Shown here one piece after another: positions 1 to 10,747 of a stretch of 64,000 bases of DNA. This DNA comes from Chionoecetes opilio (taxonomy: Eukaryota > Arthropoda > Malacostraca > Decapoda > Majidae): the NCBI GenBank assembly GCA_016584305.1, contig JACEEZ010016536.1:1-64000 (forward strand), read 5' to 3'. Under the pieces are notes generated by a model that was not told the origin of the DNA, searched no databases, and saw only the letters and a list, made by a program, of their open reading frames with translations. Position numbers and translations under genes: made by a program. Each line of letters begins with the position of its first letter. Within the stretch, counting starts at the first letter, position 1.

Positions 1-602
1 CTAGAAAAACCCTTTAGAAACCATAATAAAGCCTCTCAACATCCTAAATTTTGCTCGTTTGTAAAAAAGTAAGATAGTAAAAAAAGAAACGGTAGGCAGG
101 ACAGCTCGACGGCTACTGATCGATGCGCGTCAACTTGTCAAGTTGTAGAAATGCCCCATTTGAAACGCTAGACTTGCCCCGACCATGGGCTTCGTCTGGG
201 TTGGGGACAGACTCTTCATAGTCTTCCATAGAAGACAGTTCCATAAACCCTTTACTCTTCCTTTACATCTATTCCAAATGGAACTGTCGCCGAGAATTTC
301 CGCGTCGGCGAGCGTTCCACTGTCGGCGACAGTTCTCGTTTGATGTTTCGGCGACAGTTCCTATCGGCGACAGTTCCATAAACCAATCAAAGCTACACAC
401 TCGCTTGACCTCGGAGCTTCAAGTATAAACAAAGCCGTAATGCCTTATGAATAAAACCCGTTCTTTGTGTTGTTAAGGATTGCGATGATTCCCTGAGGAA
501 CTCTATGACCCCTGGTGATGCCCTATGATGCTATCACAGGTGTGGCACCAGCAGTAGTGAGGGGCAGGGGACAGACGTAGGCGGTGCGGTTTATGAAACT
601 CA
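1..602. other. Non-coding stretch with a CGGCGACAGTTCC motif cluster
   Basis: No supported gene. Between about 283 and 383 the short motif TCGGCGACAGTTCC and close variants (CGGCGAGCGTTCC, CGGCGACAGTTCTC) recur at least four times in both orientations. The same motif family reappears at both outer edges of the inverted repeat that follows (to about 1890) and inside its right arm (1630-1690), so this stretch probably belongs to the same repeat. Confidence 0.5.
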
Positions 603-1013
603 TCGATGGGAGTTCTTGCCGAAAAACCAACCGAGAATTCTCGCCGACGTGGAAAGTTTAACCTAACCAGGACATTGGCATCTTACTTAACCTAAATGAG
701 CAAGCTTTTGCTGGTATTTCATCCCTTAATGCAGAAATACGGGTAAAACCTGGGTAATAATGGACGAGGACTGCGCGGTCATTTTCAATAACACCGACAA
801 ATTTTTCCTGTCCCAAAATAGGTGCTTTTTCGAATGGAGCTAGTTTTATTTTCCGGAAACCAATAGTTTTCATACACAAAAAAAAAAATAATCACCGAAT
901 TTTATGGTCGCCGTTTCCATTAATAACACTGAATCTCCATCAGAAAAAGCACTAAAACTTGACCGGGAAAAATGTATCAGGGTCTCAGATAACAGGGAAG
1001 TGATTGAATAGAA

Positions 1014-1310
1014 CATACCAAACCTAACCTTAACCTAACCTTATAGGTTTTAATGAAACCTAACCTAACCTTAACCACAAAGTATACCTAACCTAACCTT
1101 ATAGGTTTTAATGAAATCTAACCTAACCTTAACCACAAAGTATACCTAACCTAACCTTAACCACAAAGTATACCTAACCTAACCTTATAGGTTTTAATAA
1201 AACCTAACCTAAACTTAACCTAAGGTTAGGTTAGGTATACTTAGTGGTTAAGGTTAGGCTAAGTTTCATTAAAATCTATAAGGTTAGGCTAAGGTTAGGT
1301 TTGGTATGTT
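1014..1310. repeat. Telomere-like CCTAACC/CCTTAACC run at the centre of the inverted repeat
   Basis: CCTAACC and CCTTAACC units are mixed with a spacer unit reading roughly CTTATAGGTTTTAATGAAA followed by a CACAAAGTATA piece. The run switches strand near 1215, so the right half reads GGTTAGG. The same compound unit appears at about 20,190-20,300 and 37,380-37,500. TTAGG is the usual arthropod telomere repeat, but here it is interspersed and imperfect, so it is not evidence of a chromosome end. Confidence 0.8.
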
Positions 1311-1571
1311 CTATTCAATCACTTCCCGGTTATCTGAGACCCTGACAAATTTTTCTCGGTAAAGTTTTAGTTTTTTTTTTATGGAAATTCAGTGTTTTTA
1401 ATGGAAACGGCGACCATAAAATTCGGTGAAGAATTTTTTTTATTGTATGAAAACTATTGCTTTCCGGAAACTAAAATTATCTCCATTATAAAAAGCACTA
1501 TTTTGGGGCAGGAAAAATTTGTCAGTGTCTCTGAAAATGACCGCGAAGTCCTCGTCCATTATTACCAAAGC

Positions 1572-1745
1572 CTGATTAAATGTGTAAATTGGGTCCTGTA
1601 ATATCAAGAATTAGAAGACTCGCCGCTGGCGGCGAGAGTTCCGATCGGCGACAGTTCCAGGTACCCACCGCCGATAGGAATTCTCGCCGCCGTCGTCAAG
1701 TGTTCCAATTCTTGATATTACAGGACCCAATATATACATTTAATC
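1572..1745. repeat. Small foldback insertion in the right arm
   Basis: A perfect 24-bp inverted repeat (TTGGGTCCTGTAATATC...) lies at 1589-1612 and 1707-1730, extending imperfectly to about 40 bp. It encloses more CGGCGACAGTTCC motifs. The left arm of the large inverted repeat lacks this block, so it was added after the arms formed. Confidence 0.7.
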
Positions 1746-1890
1746 AAGTTTTACCCGTGTTTGTGCATTCAGGGATGAAATACTATCGTTAGCTTGATCA
1801 GTTAGGTGCCAATGTCCAGGTTAGGTTAACATTTCCACGTCGGCGAGAGTTCTAGATTGGTGTTTCGGCGATAATTCCCATCAGCGACAG

Positions 1891-2369
1891 TTCCATAATC
1901 CCGACGGTGCAGCAGGTGTGCCGTGAGTTGTCGCGTGGACGTCTCTTAAGGGAGTGACCATGGTGAAAATGACGAAATTCATCGTACATTACCAAATTTC
2001 ATGTTTTGATGCCAAAAGGTGCCAAAGTACGATAACTACACTTCCACAAAGTTTTGTGGCTGTATCACGTTTCAATTTTTTTATATATAATAAAATAAAT
2101 ATAATAATTGCAACATCTGGCAACCCTTGATGCGTCAAAAACTATTTTGAATGGTTACGGGTACTCAAAATTTTGATAGAATTGATTTTGTTTTGCTGTA
2201 ATATGGTTCTGGAGGTGTCTGGCATCGTGTCCACGCGCTCATATACACCAAGCCACCCTCTCACACGCTCAGGCCTTCATAGAGTCCAAGGTGGAAGGAC
2301 GTTTCTCCCTGCCACCTTCGACCTTGACCCATTGTTTGCCCTTATTGTTGCCCCTACACTTGTTAAAAC
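1891..2369. other. No recognised feature
   Basis: AT-rich sequence between the inverted repeat and the Mutator-like remnant. I see no domain, RNA gene or terminal repeat. It may include the 5' flank of the transposon remnant that follows. Confidence 0.4.
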
Positions 2370-4170
2370 ATGGGAAGAGTGACGAGATCTAAACTACAGA
2401 ACATAAAGAACATAAAGAAAGCTGTAGAAGCAAAGAAAAGGAAGCAGGAAGAGAGAGAAAGGGAGAGGGAGAGGGAGCAGCCTACAGCGTCCACCAGCAA
2501 CGCACAGCCAGCCACACCGGGCCACCCTTGTACCTCCCACAACACCACTGCTCACCTTTCATCTGCCAAGAAAAGGAAGTTGGAGGTGGGAAAAACAGCT
2601 GCAGACATTGTTCCCATCAATGATGAGAACATCATATTGAAGCAAAGCTACCTACGAGAACTTTTCACCAACGTTGCGTGCAGCCAATGTTATGGGCAAA
2701 GTTTAAAGGTCCAGTTTGTAAACAAATCCTTGGATTTAAACCCCACCTGAAATGTGAGGACTGCGGGAACGAATGTGGCGACGGCAAGGTTGATGACACC
2801 CCAATTACGAACACGTTGGTGTACTCAACCATGGAAGTTGGATTAGGGTTCACTTCCTACAACAAACTCATCAGCAACATGAGTATGACCCCGTTATATG
2901 CCAAGTACCAGGACACGCAGAGGCATATTCTACAGAAGACAGAACAGAAGGCAAAAGAGGTGAGGGAAAAAGACCAGGGATGCTGTGAAAAGACACTACA
3001 CACCAGATCAAGACGGTATTTATAATATAAAGGTCATATACGATGGGAGTTGGCAAAAAACGAGGGCCACACGAGTAAACTTGCTTGGGTGCAGTAGTCG
3101 AGGCACACACAGGTTGTGTAATTGATTTCGAAACTGTCAGCAAGTTCTGTGAAAAGTGCACAAAGAAGGAGAATACCAAAATTAGTAAGAAGGATATGGA
3201 AGAGTGGAAGAAAGGACACAAACAAGAATGCCAGAAAAACTACGACGGGAGTTCTGGTGGCATGGAGACAGCTGCGGCACTGAAGTTGTTTGGGAGAAGC
3301 TTGACCTACAACCTACGATACACAGTGTTTATTTCCGACGGTGACAGTTCTGCCTATAACGCTCTATGTGCATTGAACAATAATAAAGGCCCCTATAATG
3401 GTGTTAGTATAGAAAAAGGGGAGTGCATAAATCATGTTGGGAAAAGATTAGGAACAGCGTTGAGAAAAGTGAGGGAACAAGTGGTAACCGAGACAAAGAC
3501 AAAAACAGGAAAAACAAGAAGGTTGAAAGTGATGGGAGGGAAAGGAAAACTGACTGATTTTGTGATAGGAAAATTGCAAAAATACTACAGTGCGGCAATC
3601 AGAACGTCATGTGGGAGGGAGCGTGAAGGACATGAGGAATGACATTTATGCCTCATTCCTTCATTGCTCATCAAGTGATGAAAACCCTCAACACCAACTG
3701 TGCCCCAAGTCTAACCGAGAGCTACTGCTTCTAACCAAAGTGCCATCGCAAATAAGAAGACTCCCCCATCACACAAAACTATGAGAGTACACTTTGTATT
3801 GCCGTCAGAAATGCGCCAAAAAGTGTGGGCTGAATATAAGAGGCTAACTACAGACAAATTATTGAAAGCATGTTTGTTAGGTAAAACGCAAAACCCAAAT
3901 GAACATTTACACTCTCGTATTTGGAGATTTTGCTCCAAGTACAAAAATGCTAATAAAAACATTCTAGACTTTGCAGTGGCACAAGCAGTGCTCGACTACA
4001 ATGTTGGGTACAGGGAGGGGTTTATGGTGCCCGAGTTTGGGGAACCCTTCACATGGCTGCAGGAGTCTTACATGAAAAGAATCGACCAAATTCGTGAAAG
4101 GAATCGTTTGAAGAACAAAAAAAAGAAACTAGAGGGTGAAGGGGACGAATATAAGGCCGGTGCCTTTTAA
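2370..4170 (+). pseudogene. Decayed Mutator-like transposase
   Basis: Three consecutive plus-strand segments in shifted frames read as one protein. At 2370-2690 there is a basic, charged N-terminus (KKAVEAKKRKQEERERER) with a low-complexity tract. At 2700-3025 there is a Cys-rich stretch (CEDCGNECG) followed by MEVGLGFTSYNKLISNMSM. At 3085-3642 there is the core: GCVIDFETVSKFCEKC, then an internal C..H..C, then FISDGDSSAYNAL and ECINHVGKRLGTAL. A fourth segment at 3781-4170 reads as the C-terminus. The arrangement of the D-containing strands and the CxxC insert matches the Mutator-like transposase domain common in arthropod genomes (established family; assignment from memory of motifs). At least two frameshifts and a gap between the core and the C-terminus mean it cannot make an intact enzyme. 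I found no terminal repeats delimiting the element. Confidence 0.72.
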
Positions 4171-4715
4171 AAATGGCCTCGCGAAACTTTAAATCGCCCC
4201 TCCTGGAAAGTTTAAGTTTTTGTTCTTTCGGAGCTAAAATCTCCACCATTTTTCTATGCTATTTTATTTCTGTTTGTTTTATTTTGAAGAGAAAAGGTGT
4301 GCCATGAATATCCGTATTTCAAAAATAAAATATTGTTAACCATAACTCCTGTATATTTTTTCAAACCTGTATTTTGCCGTGTTTTGCCATTTTTTTACAT
4401 CTATCAGTAAAAAAATAATTTAAAAAAAAGATAGAAGATAATTGTAAAATCTTCAATACGGAAAGTGTTGTCCTGACTCAAACCTTTCATTTCCATGCTA
4501 GAAGTTGAATGTGTGAGCAATATATTTTTTTTTTTTTTTTTTTGAAAATCGTGAAAATTTTCACTTTTTCACACATAAAAAAATTCACACACAAAAACTA
4601 TAAGACATAAGACATGAAATTTGGGGGAATGTTAGGGCATTGGATAGGGAAAGTAACACATCTTCACAGAGAAATTGGTAAGTTAGTTTTTATCGTTACT
4701 CTTGAAAATCCGTAG
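4171..4715. other. AT-rich non-coding stretch
   Basis: Contains an AATAAA near 4324 that could have served the transposase remnant upstream, plus a poly-T run near 4525. Nothing else recognisable. Confidence 0.4.
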
Positions 4716-5060
4716 CACTCCCTTAATACCCAAATATACCGAAATACACCTAAACACATACCAAAATACACCGAAAAATACCGATAATACACCTATATAT
4801 TCCGAAATATACCGAAATACAAAAAAGTATACCGATAATACACCTAAATATTCCAAAATATACCAAGATACACCGAAATATACCGCAATACAAAAAAATA
4901 TACCGATAATACACCTAAATATTCCAAAATATACCAAAATACACCGAAATATACCAAAATACACCCTAAACACGTTTAAAAAATGTATGTATTATGTCTC
5001 TTGATACCTTATTTTAGTGTATTGTCATGTATTTCGGTGTATTACGGTATATTTTGGTAT
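4716..5060. repeat. Short-motif array (ATACACCGAAATATACC) with inverted right end
   Basis: From about 4722 to 4975 the units AATATACC, AATACACC and CGAAATA alternate with an 11-12 base rhythm. Around 5028-5060 the same words appear on the other strand (TATTTCGGTGTATTACGG). The layout matches the subterminal motif arrays of the hAT-type elements elsewhere in this window, but I cannot define the ends or a TSD. The apparent proteins on both strands are translations of the repeat. Confidence 0.65.
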
Positions 5061-5857
5061 TAAGAGACGCCGTTGTCGCGTTTGTTTTGATTTGAGATCT
5101 GCCTAGCACTGGACTGGGAGGCGGCGCGGCCAGACAGTAGTGTGACCACTTGCTCTGGGCGACCAGAAGTAGCTCTGCTCCCAGCCCACGCAAAACCGCC
5201 CAGTCCACGGGTAAAAAAGTACAGGGAATTTACGGTAAATGATAGATCATTCAGGCTCAAAGGGCAGAGGATATGAGAGCGCGAGAAACAGGCTTGAGTG
5301 TGAGCTTATTTGAAAACTCCCCATTGCTTTGCTACGAAACAAAGCGATTACGATTCGTTTGCTCAATGTTAATCAGTCCGTTCACTGAACGCAGCCCAGG
5401 TTTGTTTGGACTGGTATCTTTTGCACTCATTCTGTATCCAAAGGGCGCTGGCTAAAGACTGACATTCAGACCAGCATTTGCGTCACCCACACATTACATG
5501 CTCAGCAGCTGAGAGAGAAAACATTTAAATTTAATAATCAAATTATTTTACATCTCCATTGAATTATTGTACACATTCCGGGATTATCGTATTATCGTAC
5601 AGGCGTTATTGTACATCGTACAAACGGTCAGATTTCCGTATTTGTACGATAATTATTGTACGACTGGCAACGCTGGGGCCCGCACCAAGGCTCCCTCGTG
5701 TGTCCGCCCCTCCTACACACTCCCGCCAATCTTTCCCGCCAACATTCCCCGCCCACACCCGGTTCCCGCAACAACATAAGTTGCTTCACCTGAGTGTGAG
5801 CTACACACTAATGAACAATAAACACAAAACACTCAACCTTCAACTATTAGTCTTCTA
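5061..5857. other. No gene; hAT-like terminus near 5675
   Basis: Between 5568 and 5690 the words ATTATCGTAC and TTGTACGATAA recur in both orientations. The stretch ends, read on the minus strand, with CAGCGTTGCCAG, which resembles hAT-type termini of small non-autonomous elements. The opposite end is not clear. The rest is unremarkable. Confidence 0.4.
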
Positions 5858-6118
5858 CTACTTGCAACCAGTCAGCTTTTTCTTTTTATTTGTGTTCTGG
5901 TTGCGAGACACACTTGCACTGTTTTTACGCTTGGCATGCACTTCACTGTTCTTTTCTTTGCTGTAATTAGATGTGAAAGCATTGAACAGGGCACCTACCA
6001 TTGAGAAGTACACCTTCTCGAGAAAACAGTGGTTGTTGGCACAGCGCAATGTGGCCAGCTGGTCGTCTTCCTCCCCAAGGGTGACAATGACCTTCTGGAA
6101 GGCCACCTTGGGCTTGGT

Positions 6119-8119
6119 CAGTGGCGTAGCTAGGGGTGGGCCTGGGTGGGCACGTGCCCACCCACGAGAAGCCGGTGCCCGCCCAGGTGCCCACCCACTG
6201 GCCACGGTTGCCGTGTGGTGTGGGAACCGTGTTCCACTAGGTAGGACTGAGGGAGCATGCATGGAGTATTATAAATAATTTCTACTGATGACTTACCCTC
6301 GACCTCAAATACAATAAATATTTTTCCTCTGCTTGAAAGAAAGAAACATGCCTCTGAGTGAGTTAAGTTCATATAGTTTCTATTGATCACTTTTAATAGC
6401 AACGAATATAACTAAATTACACCAGTTACCCTTACAAATTTTCTATAATGCCTTGTGTTGGTACTTAATTGGTACGTGTCTCCCTCTTGACTGCACAGTT
6501 CTTCTCATTATTGTAAAAACTGTAAGTATTCATCAGTGGATCTTATGTCCATGCAAAATGGTTGAATGTGCAGAAGGAAATGTATTCCAATGAGCAAACT
6601 AGAGAGCTACAACGACTTTCAGATACCAGATGGGCTTGCAGGTATGATACTTGCAAAGTAATGAAAGAGAGACTGAATGCCGTTCTGCGTGTTCTAGAAG
6701 GTTTATCAAATGACTGCAATGCTGACAGAGCTATTGATGCAAGAGGACTTTTAGGTCAAATAGATGCTGGGTTTGCTATAAAGCTAGCCATTATGACACA
6801 TAGTCTTGGTAGGATAAATCAGTTATCAAATTTGCTACAATCAGCCAATCTTGACATGGTAAAAGCTGTAGAATTAATTGAAACTGTAAGAGCCCACCTT
6901 GAAGAAATGCGGTCAGACCAAGCCTCTTTTGATGCTTTGTGGGATGAAGTTGAGAGAAACTCAGCAGCTCATGGTTTTGATACTTCAGAGTGTAGAATGT
7001 GTAGATCACCAAGGAAACGGAAACTGTCTACAAAATTGCAGGATTTTGTTGTTACTGATTATATTGGAAAACAGTCAGGGAGCACACACTCTGATTTCAG
7101 TGTTAAGGCTTCAACACGAATTAACTTCTTCTATCCTATTCTAGATCATATGTTAACAGAAATGACAAGGCGTTTCAATAATGAAGCATGTGAACTTATG
7201 AAAGCATTACAGGCACTGAATCCACAAAGTAAGGAGTTCTTATCTTTTGAGAAAATGTCTGGACTTATTCATGCATTTCGTGCTAATGAGGAAGATCTTA
7301 ACCATGAGCTGCACTGTAAAACGCATGTTAGAAAGACGCTGTAAGGATGTAAGTGACAATGAAAAGCCCAAATCACTGTTAGATTTAGTGAGAATTCTTG
7401 GTCCATATGAAGAGGCATTTCCGGAGTTCTACAGACTGGCCAAAATTTATGTAGTATTACCTGTGTCATCAGCTTCAGCAGAGGGAAGCTTTTCTGCTCT
7501 GAAATTAATCAAAACTACACTGAGAAATACAATGGGCAATGAGAGATTAGGTAATCTTGCTGTGTTGTCAATTGAAAGCAGGCGAGTTAAAAGCCTTGAT
7601 TTAGAAGAATTTGTTGATAAGTTTGCTGAGAACCACAAGAACAGAAGAATTCTGCTTAAGTGAGGTATTTTCACTTTCTCAGTGGTAATTTTTATTTTAT
7701 TTGCCTGCTGCTTTAAAACTTCAGCATTTTTTTTAATTTTCAGTATCAATTATGTTATTTCTATTTTGTATAAGTGGTAATATATGTATTTCATTTTTTG
7801 TCATGACTGCTTTATTTCGTTCTCCATCAGCAACTGGATGATACCCTACAGTACTCAACACACTCCTAGAATAAAATCTAATAACCTTCCATAGTCCATA
7901 CGACATCAGATAAACTCTTGATATTGGTCAGAATGCAAAATATGCAAGGGGGGGGGGGGGGGGGGGGGGGGGGTCTTGGCACTGTAAGTGAAAGTAAGTC
8001 CCTAGTCCCCACCAAACTCCTCAGCTGTATGGGCTTGTTCAGCTCATCTAGTGCCCACCCATAGTCAGCTGTGCCCTCCCAGGTGCCCACCCAATCATAA
8101 ATACCTAGCTACGCCACTG
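6119..8119 (+). mobile_element. hAT transposon, 2001 bp, with perfect TSD
   Basis: Terminal inverted repeats CAGTGGCGTAGCTAGG at 6119 and its complement ending at 8119, each followed inward by GGGTGGGCAC. The 8-bp duplication GGCTTGGT lies at 6111-6118 and 8120-8127. The TIR start CAGTGGCGTAGC and an 8-bp TSD are hallmarks of hAT elements. The internal transposase is truncated and frameshifted. A 26-base G run lies at 7948-7973. Confidence 0.95.
6562..7663 (+). pseudogene. hAT transposase (zinc finger MYM-type 1-like), truncated
   Basis: Segment 6562-7344 covers the middle of the protein, beginning LQRLSDTRWACRYDTCK, the W-containing strand that follows the second catalytic Asp in this hAT group. 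It is rich in alpha-helix up to SFEKMSGLIHAFRANEEDL. A frameshift near 7300 moves to segment 7247-7663, which carries the C-terminal dimerisation domain: FYRLAKIYVVLPVSSASAEGSFSALK...RLGNLAVLSIE. The N-terminal zinc finger and first catalytic region are missing, so this copy cannot encode an active transposase. An AATAAA at about 7871 could be its polyadenylation signal. Confidence 0.85.
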
Positions 8120-8300
8120 GGCTTGGTGTAGCCGAACCTCGTCGCCTTCTCCTTCCAAAGCTACCTGTATATGTAGCACACGTCCTTGGTGAGAGAGACA
8201 GCGAACTGGGAGGGACCCACCAGCCTCCCGCGACTCAAGAAACCTGTGAATAATTTCACGGCGACGACCACATCCTGCCCGCGTAACTCCACATCCCCGT

Positions 8301-9844
8301 CGTCACCCACTTGTATACGTTCACCTCGACATGTTCACGTGAAGTCTCCTTGTTCACGAGGAGGTCATAGTAGGACCCACACATGTGAATGTTTAAGACC
8401 GAACGTGCCAGGTAACCGGCACGTAACCAATTGATTTTGACACAATAGCTTGAATGGGTAGCAACCTTTTATGTCACACGAATAAAACCGTGCGTGGAGA
8501 AATAACAAATACAAAAGAACACACTTACGGAGACGATTGCTGTAGTGCAGTTTCCCTCACCGAGCGTTCTAAGGAAACTGACGCTCCCCGTTGAGGCCGG
8601 TATGCAACACGGCGATTTCAAAACACTGGCGCGTAAACAGTCCAGAGATATAGTGGTCTGTGACTTCTACAATCCACTCCGTTTCGCTCGCCTTCCTCCA
8701 ACTATCAGTGGTTCGGATCCCACGTTCAGCTGTAGGTCCCTCCGCTATACGGAGTCTTTCCTCCCCTGTTCACTCTTTGGTAATTAAACGTACAAAACAC
8801 TTTTAACCTTCGACTTCTTTCACTCACTTTTCATCTCTATGGAATCACGGGATGAGGGCGAGAATGAGACCAGCCGCTCGTGCGGGGTGTCTTGGCATTT
8901 GGGGGTGTGCGCGCGTCCATGGTGGTGACAAATCAAGACAAGAAAATGAAAAAAAATCAAGAAGAAGAAGAGCAAAACAAACAATCAAGACAAGAAAATG
9001 AAGAAGATCAAGACAAGCATACCAAGAAAATGAAGAACTCAAAACAGAAGAAACTGCGGTGGGCGGCGGAGGGGGGGCTTGGGGTTGTCTTGGTTGTGTC
9101 CCGGGTTCCGTCTTTCACGGCCCATGTCCTGCCGGGTCATCCCAGAGTGGTTTCTGTTTGATCGTGCGAGTTGAAGAAGCGTTCCCAGCCCGACCCAACA
9201 CACCATATAAACACAAACAGCACCTGGGTTAAGCCCCAGTGACTTTTTCTCACACAAAATGTTCTTCTCGCACCAACCTTATTCTTCTCCCCTGTCCCCA
9301 CTTCCCCATCTCCTGATTTTTCTTTTAGATGTCTTGTCTTGTCTTGTTGCCTCTAGGTGGTGGTGAAGCCACCGCGCTCCGCCACCCCGCCCTCCCTATT
9401 GTGTATCAATTAGATAGAACGCCTAAAAGTGCAATAATGGCCCGTACCAAGAGGCATAGGGTGCGTTCAGTAGGGCAATACGTACGGTTCGTATTTTGAA
9501 TTCACCGTACTTTTTGCTTTACGTATTGCTCTCTCGCAAACCTACTCGAGGAGGTGGTTTGCCGCTGCGTTGCCAGCTCGCGCCACAATAAGGTATGTAA
9601 ACAAAGGATAAAGAAAGCCTTTCCTCTTCTCTCTCCTCTTCTTGCCTCCTTAATACTTTATTTCCTGCTGCTATAACTTCTGCTGCATCAAATACAGGGG
9701 CATCAACAAGTTATTCTGCGAGAATAAGAATAGCAACAGCGATACATTTTGACAGCTGCTATCTTGGTAGCAATATGTTTTGTCAATCATTCAGTAGTGA
9801 AGAGACGATAAGTATAGCGCGGGGGAACCTTACCGAACGCAGCC
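8301..9844. other. No recognised gene; purine-rich tract at 8935-9052
   Basis: The stretch 8935-9052 is almost entirely A and G with the repeated word ATCAAGACAAGAAAATG. Its apparent Lys/Glu/Gln-rich peptide is a translation of low-complexity DNA. The remainder shows no domain or terminal repeat that I can support. Confidence 0.45.
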
Positions 9845-9990
9845 ATGATGAAGGTCGAGCGACGACCTTCGTCGACTGAGGAAGGGTACCATAAAAGGGT
9901 TATTTTTCGTAACGAAGAGCAGCGACGAAAAATAACCCTTTTATGGTACCCTTCCTCAGTCGACGAAGGTCGTCGCTCGACCATCATCAT
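9845..9990. repeat. Near-perfect 66-bp palindrome with a 14-nt loop
   Basis: Arm 9845-9910 (ATGATGAAGGTCGAGCGACG...) pairs with 9925-9990, with a single mismatch visible by eye. The loop is AACGAAGAGCAGCG. The arms themselves contain CGACGACCTTCGTCG, a smaller palindrome. The loop word AACGAAGAGCAG recurs near 10,084, and GGCCCGTACC recurs near 9438, 9990 and 10,738. This suggests a repeat family rather than a one-off hairpin. Confidence 0.9.
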
Positions 9991-10747
9991 GGCCCGTACC
10001 GAGAGTCATGACGGTAGGCGGTAGAACGACGAACGGCAGACCTTCGCTTACCATAAGACGGATAAAAAACCCTGTAATTTTGGAACGAAGAGCAGGGACG
10101 CGGTTGGCGGTCAAGGTTGGAGACACGGGTATCCCCGTGTCTTCACTCAACCTTCGATGAATTTTTATTTCATTCCTAATCTGGAGGGATTAAGAGATAT
10201 GTTAAAAAATTTCTTGCCAATATGTATTTAAGTATAAGTATAAGATTATTAGGTATTACATATGCGGCAATAAGTGATTTTAGTGACAATAATGAAGGAG
10301 GTTCAGGGTAACGGGGCGGCTATTGCTTTAGCCGCCGCCGTCATCAAGGTCACTGCCAGAACCCGCCAGCACATTTCTCGTACCGCATATGTTCACATGA
10401 GCGGTAAGAGAAACTTACGTATACACGCCTCTGCTGTTAATTAACTTCATTAAATATATATATCATCAACTTCATAGCCGATCGCAACGTTTCTGTTGAT
10501 GTTTGTGATGAGTATAAGGGCAAATTCGCATTATACACTATTTTAGTCGTACTGCTGGCTCCGCAGTTTGAAGCAGCATTGTTACCAATACATTGCCGCA
10601 GGCGTAAAGCCTCAACCAACCTCCAGTGTCGACTCTCGGTAAAGATACGAAGGTTTTCCGTTCGTCGCTACCTCGCTGTTCGTCGCTCCACCGCCTTCAA
10701 CTCTCGGTACGGGCCCATAACTCTTGGTGCGGGCCAATGGCCCGTAC
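9991..10747. other. Non-coding, with GGCCCGTACC repeats and small hairpins
   Basis: Contains a hairpin around ACACGGGTATCCCCGTGT (10,121-10,140) and inverted GGCCCGTACC / GGTACGGGCC words near 10,705 and 10,738. No gene is supported. Confidence 0.4.

Larger units (their letters stand above)
603..1890. repeat. Giant inverted repeat (foldback element) with about 0.6 kb arms
   Basis: The arms meet near position 1215. Sequence running inward from about 603 (GCCGAAAAACC, then CCGACGTGGAAA, then the GGTCGCCGTTTCCATTA block near 905) reappears reverse-complemented running outward to about 1890. The right arm carries an extra insertion at 1572-1745. Both arms contain a short open frame with a shared peptide (GQEKFV..ENDR..LVHYY), also found near 37,560. 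No transposase is visible. The architecture fits a foldback or hairpin-type non-autonomous transposon. I cannot identify a target-site duplication. Confidence 0.8.
5858..8300 (-). pseudogene. Unidentified reading frame split by a hAT insertion
   Basis: Two minus-strand segments, about 8128-8300 and 5858-6118, flank the hAT element exactly at its TSD. Read across that point with one TSD copy removed, the frame continues without a shift. The upstream part contains LRGQDVVVAVKLFTGF and QFAVSLTKDVCYIY. The downstream part contains KVIVTLGEEDDQLATL and CANNHCFLEKVYF, and ends in a Lys/Arg-rich tail before a stop at 5858. One TAG interrupts the upstream segment and a TGA lies further upstream, so the copy looks dead apart from the insertion. 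I do not recognise the family. It could be a retrogene copy, a host exon, or a gene of a large DNA element. Confidence 0.5.

Noticed and set aside
1014..1310. Telomere or subtelomere
   Set aside because: TTAGG-type units are interspersed, switch strand at the centre of an inverted repeat, and recur inside other elements. This is an internal repeat, not a chromosome end.
4683..5004. Overlapping frames of about 100 codons on both strands
   Set aside because: They are translations of the ATACACCGAAATA short-motif array, which is open in several frames because it lacks stop words.
8880..9161. Lys/Glu/Gln-rich peptide
   Set aside because: Arises from a purine-rich low-complexity tract; no domain and no supporting context.
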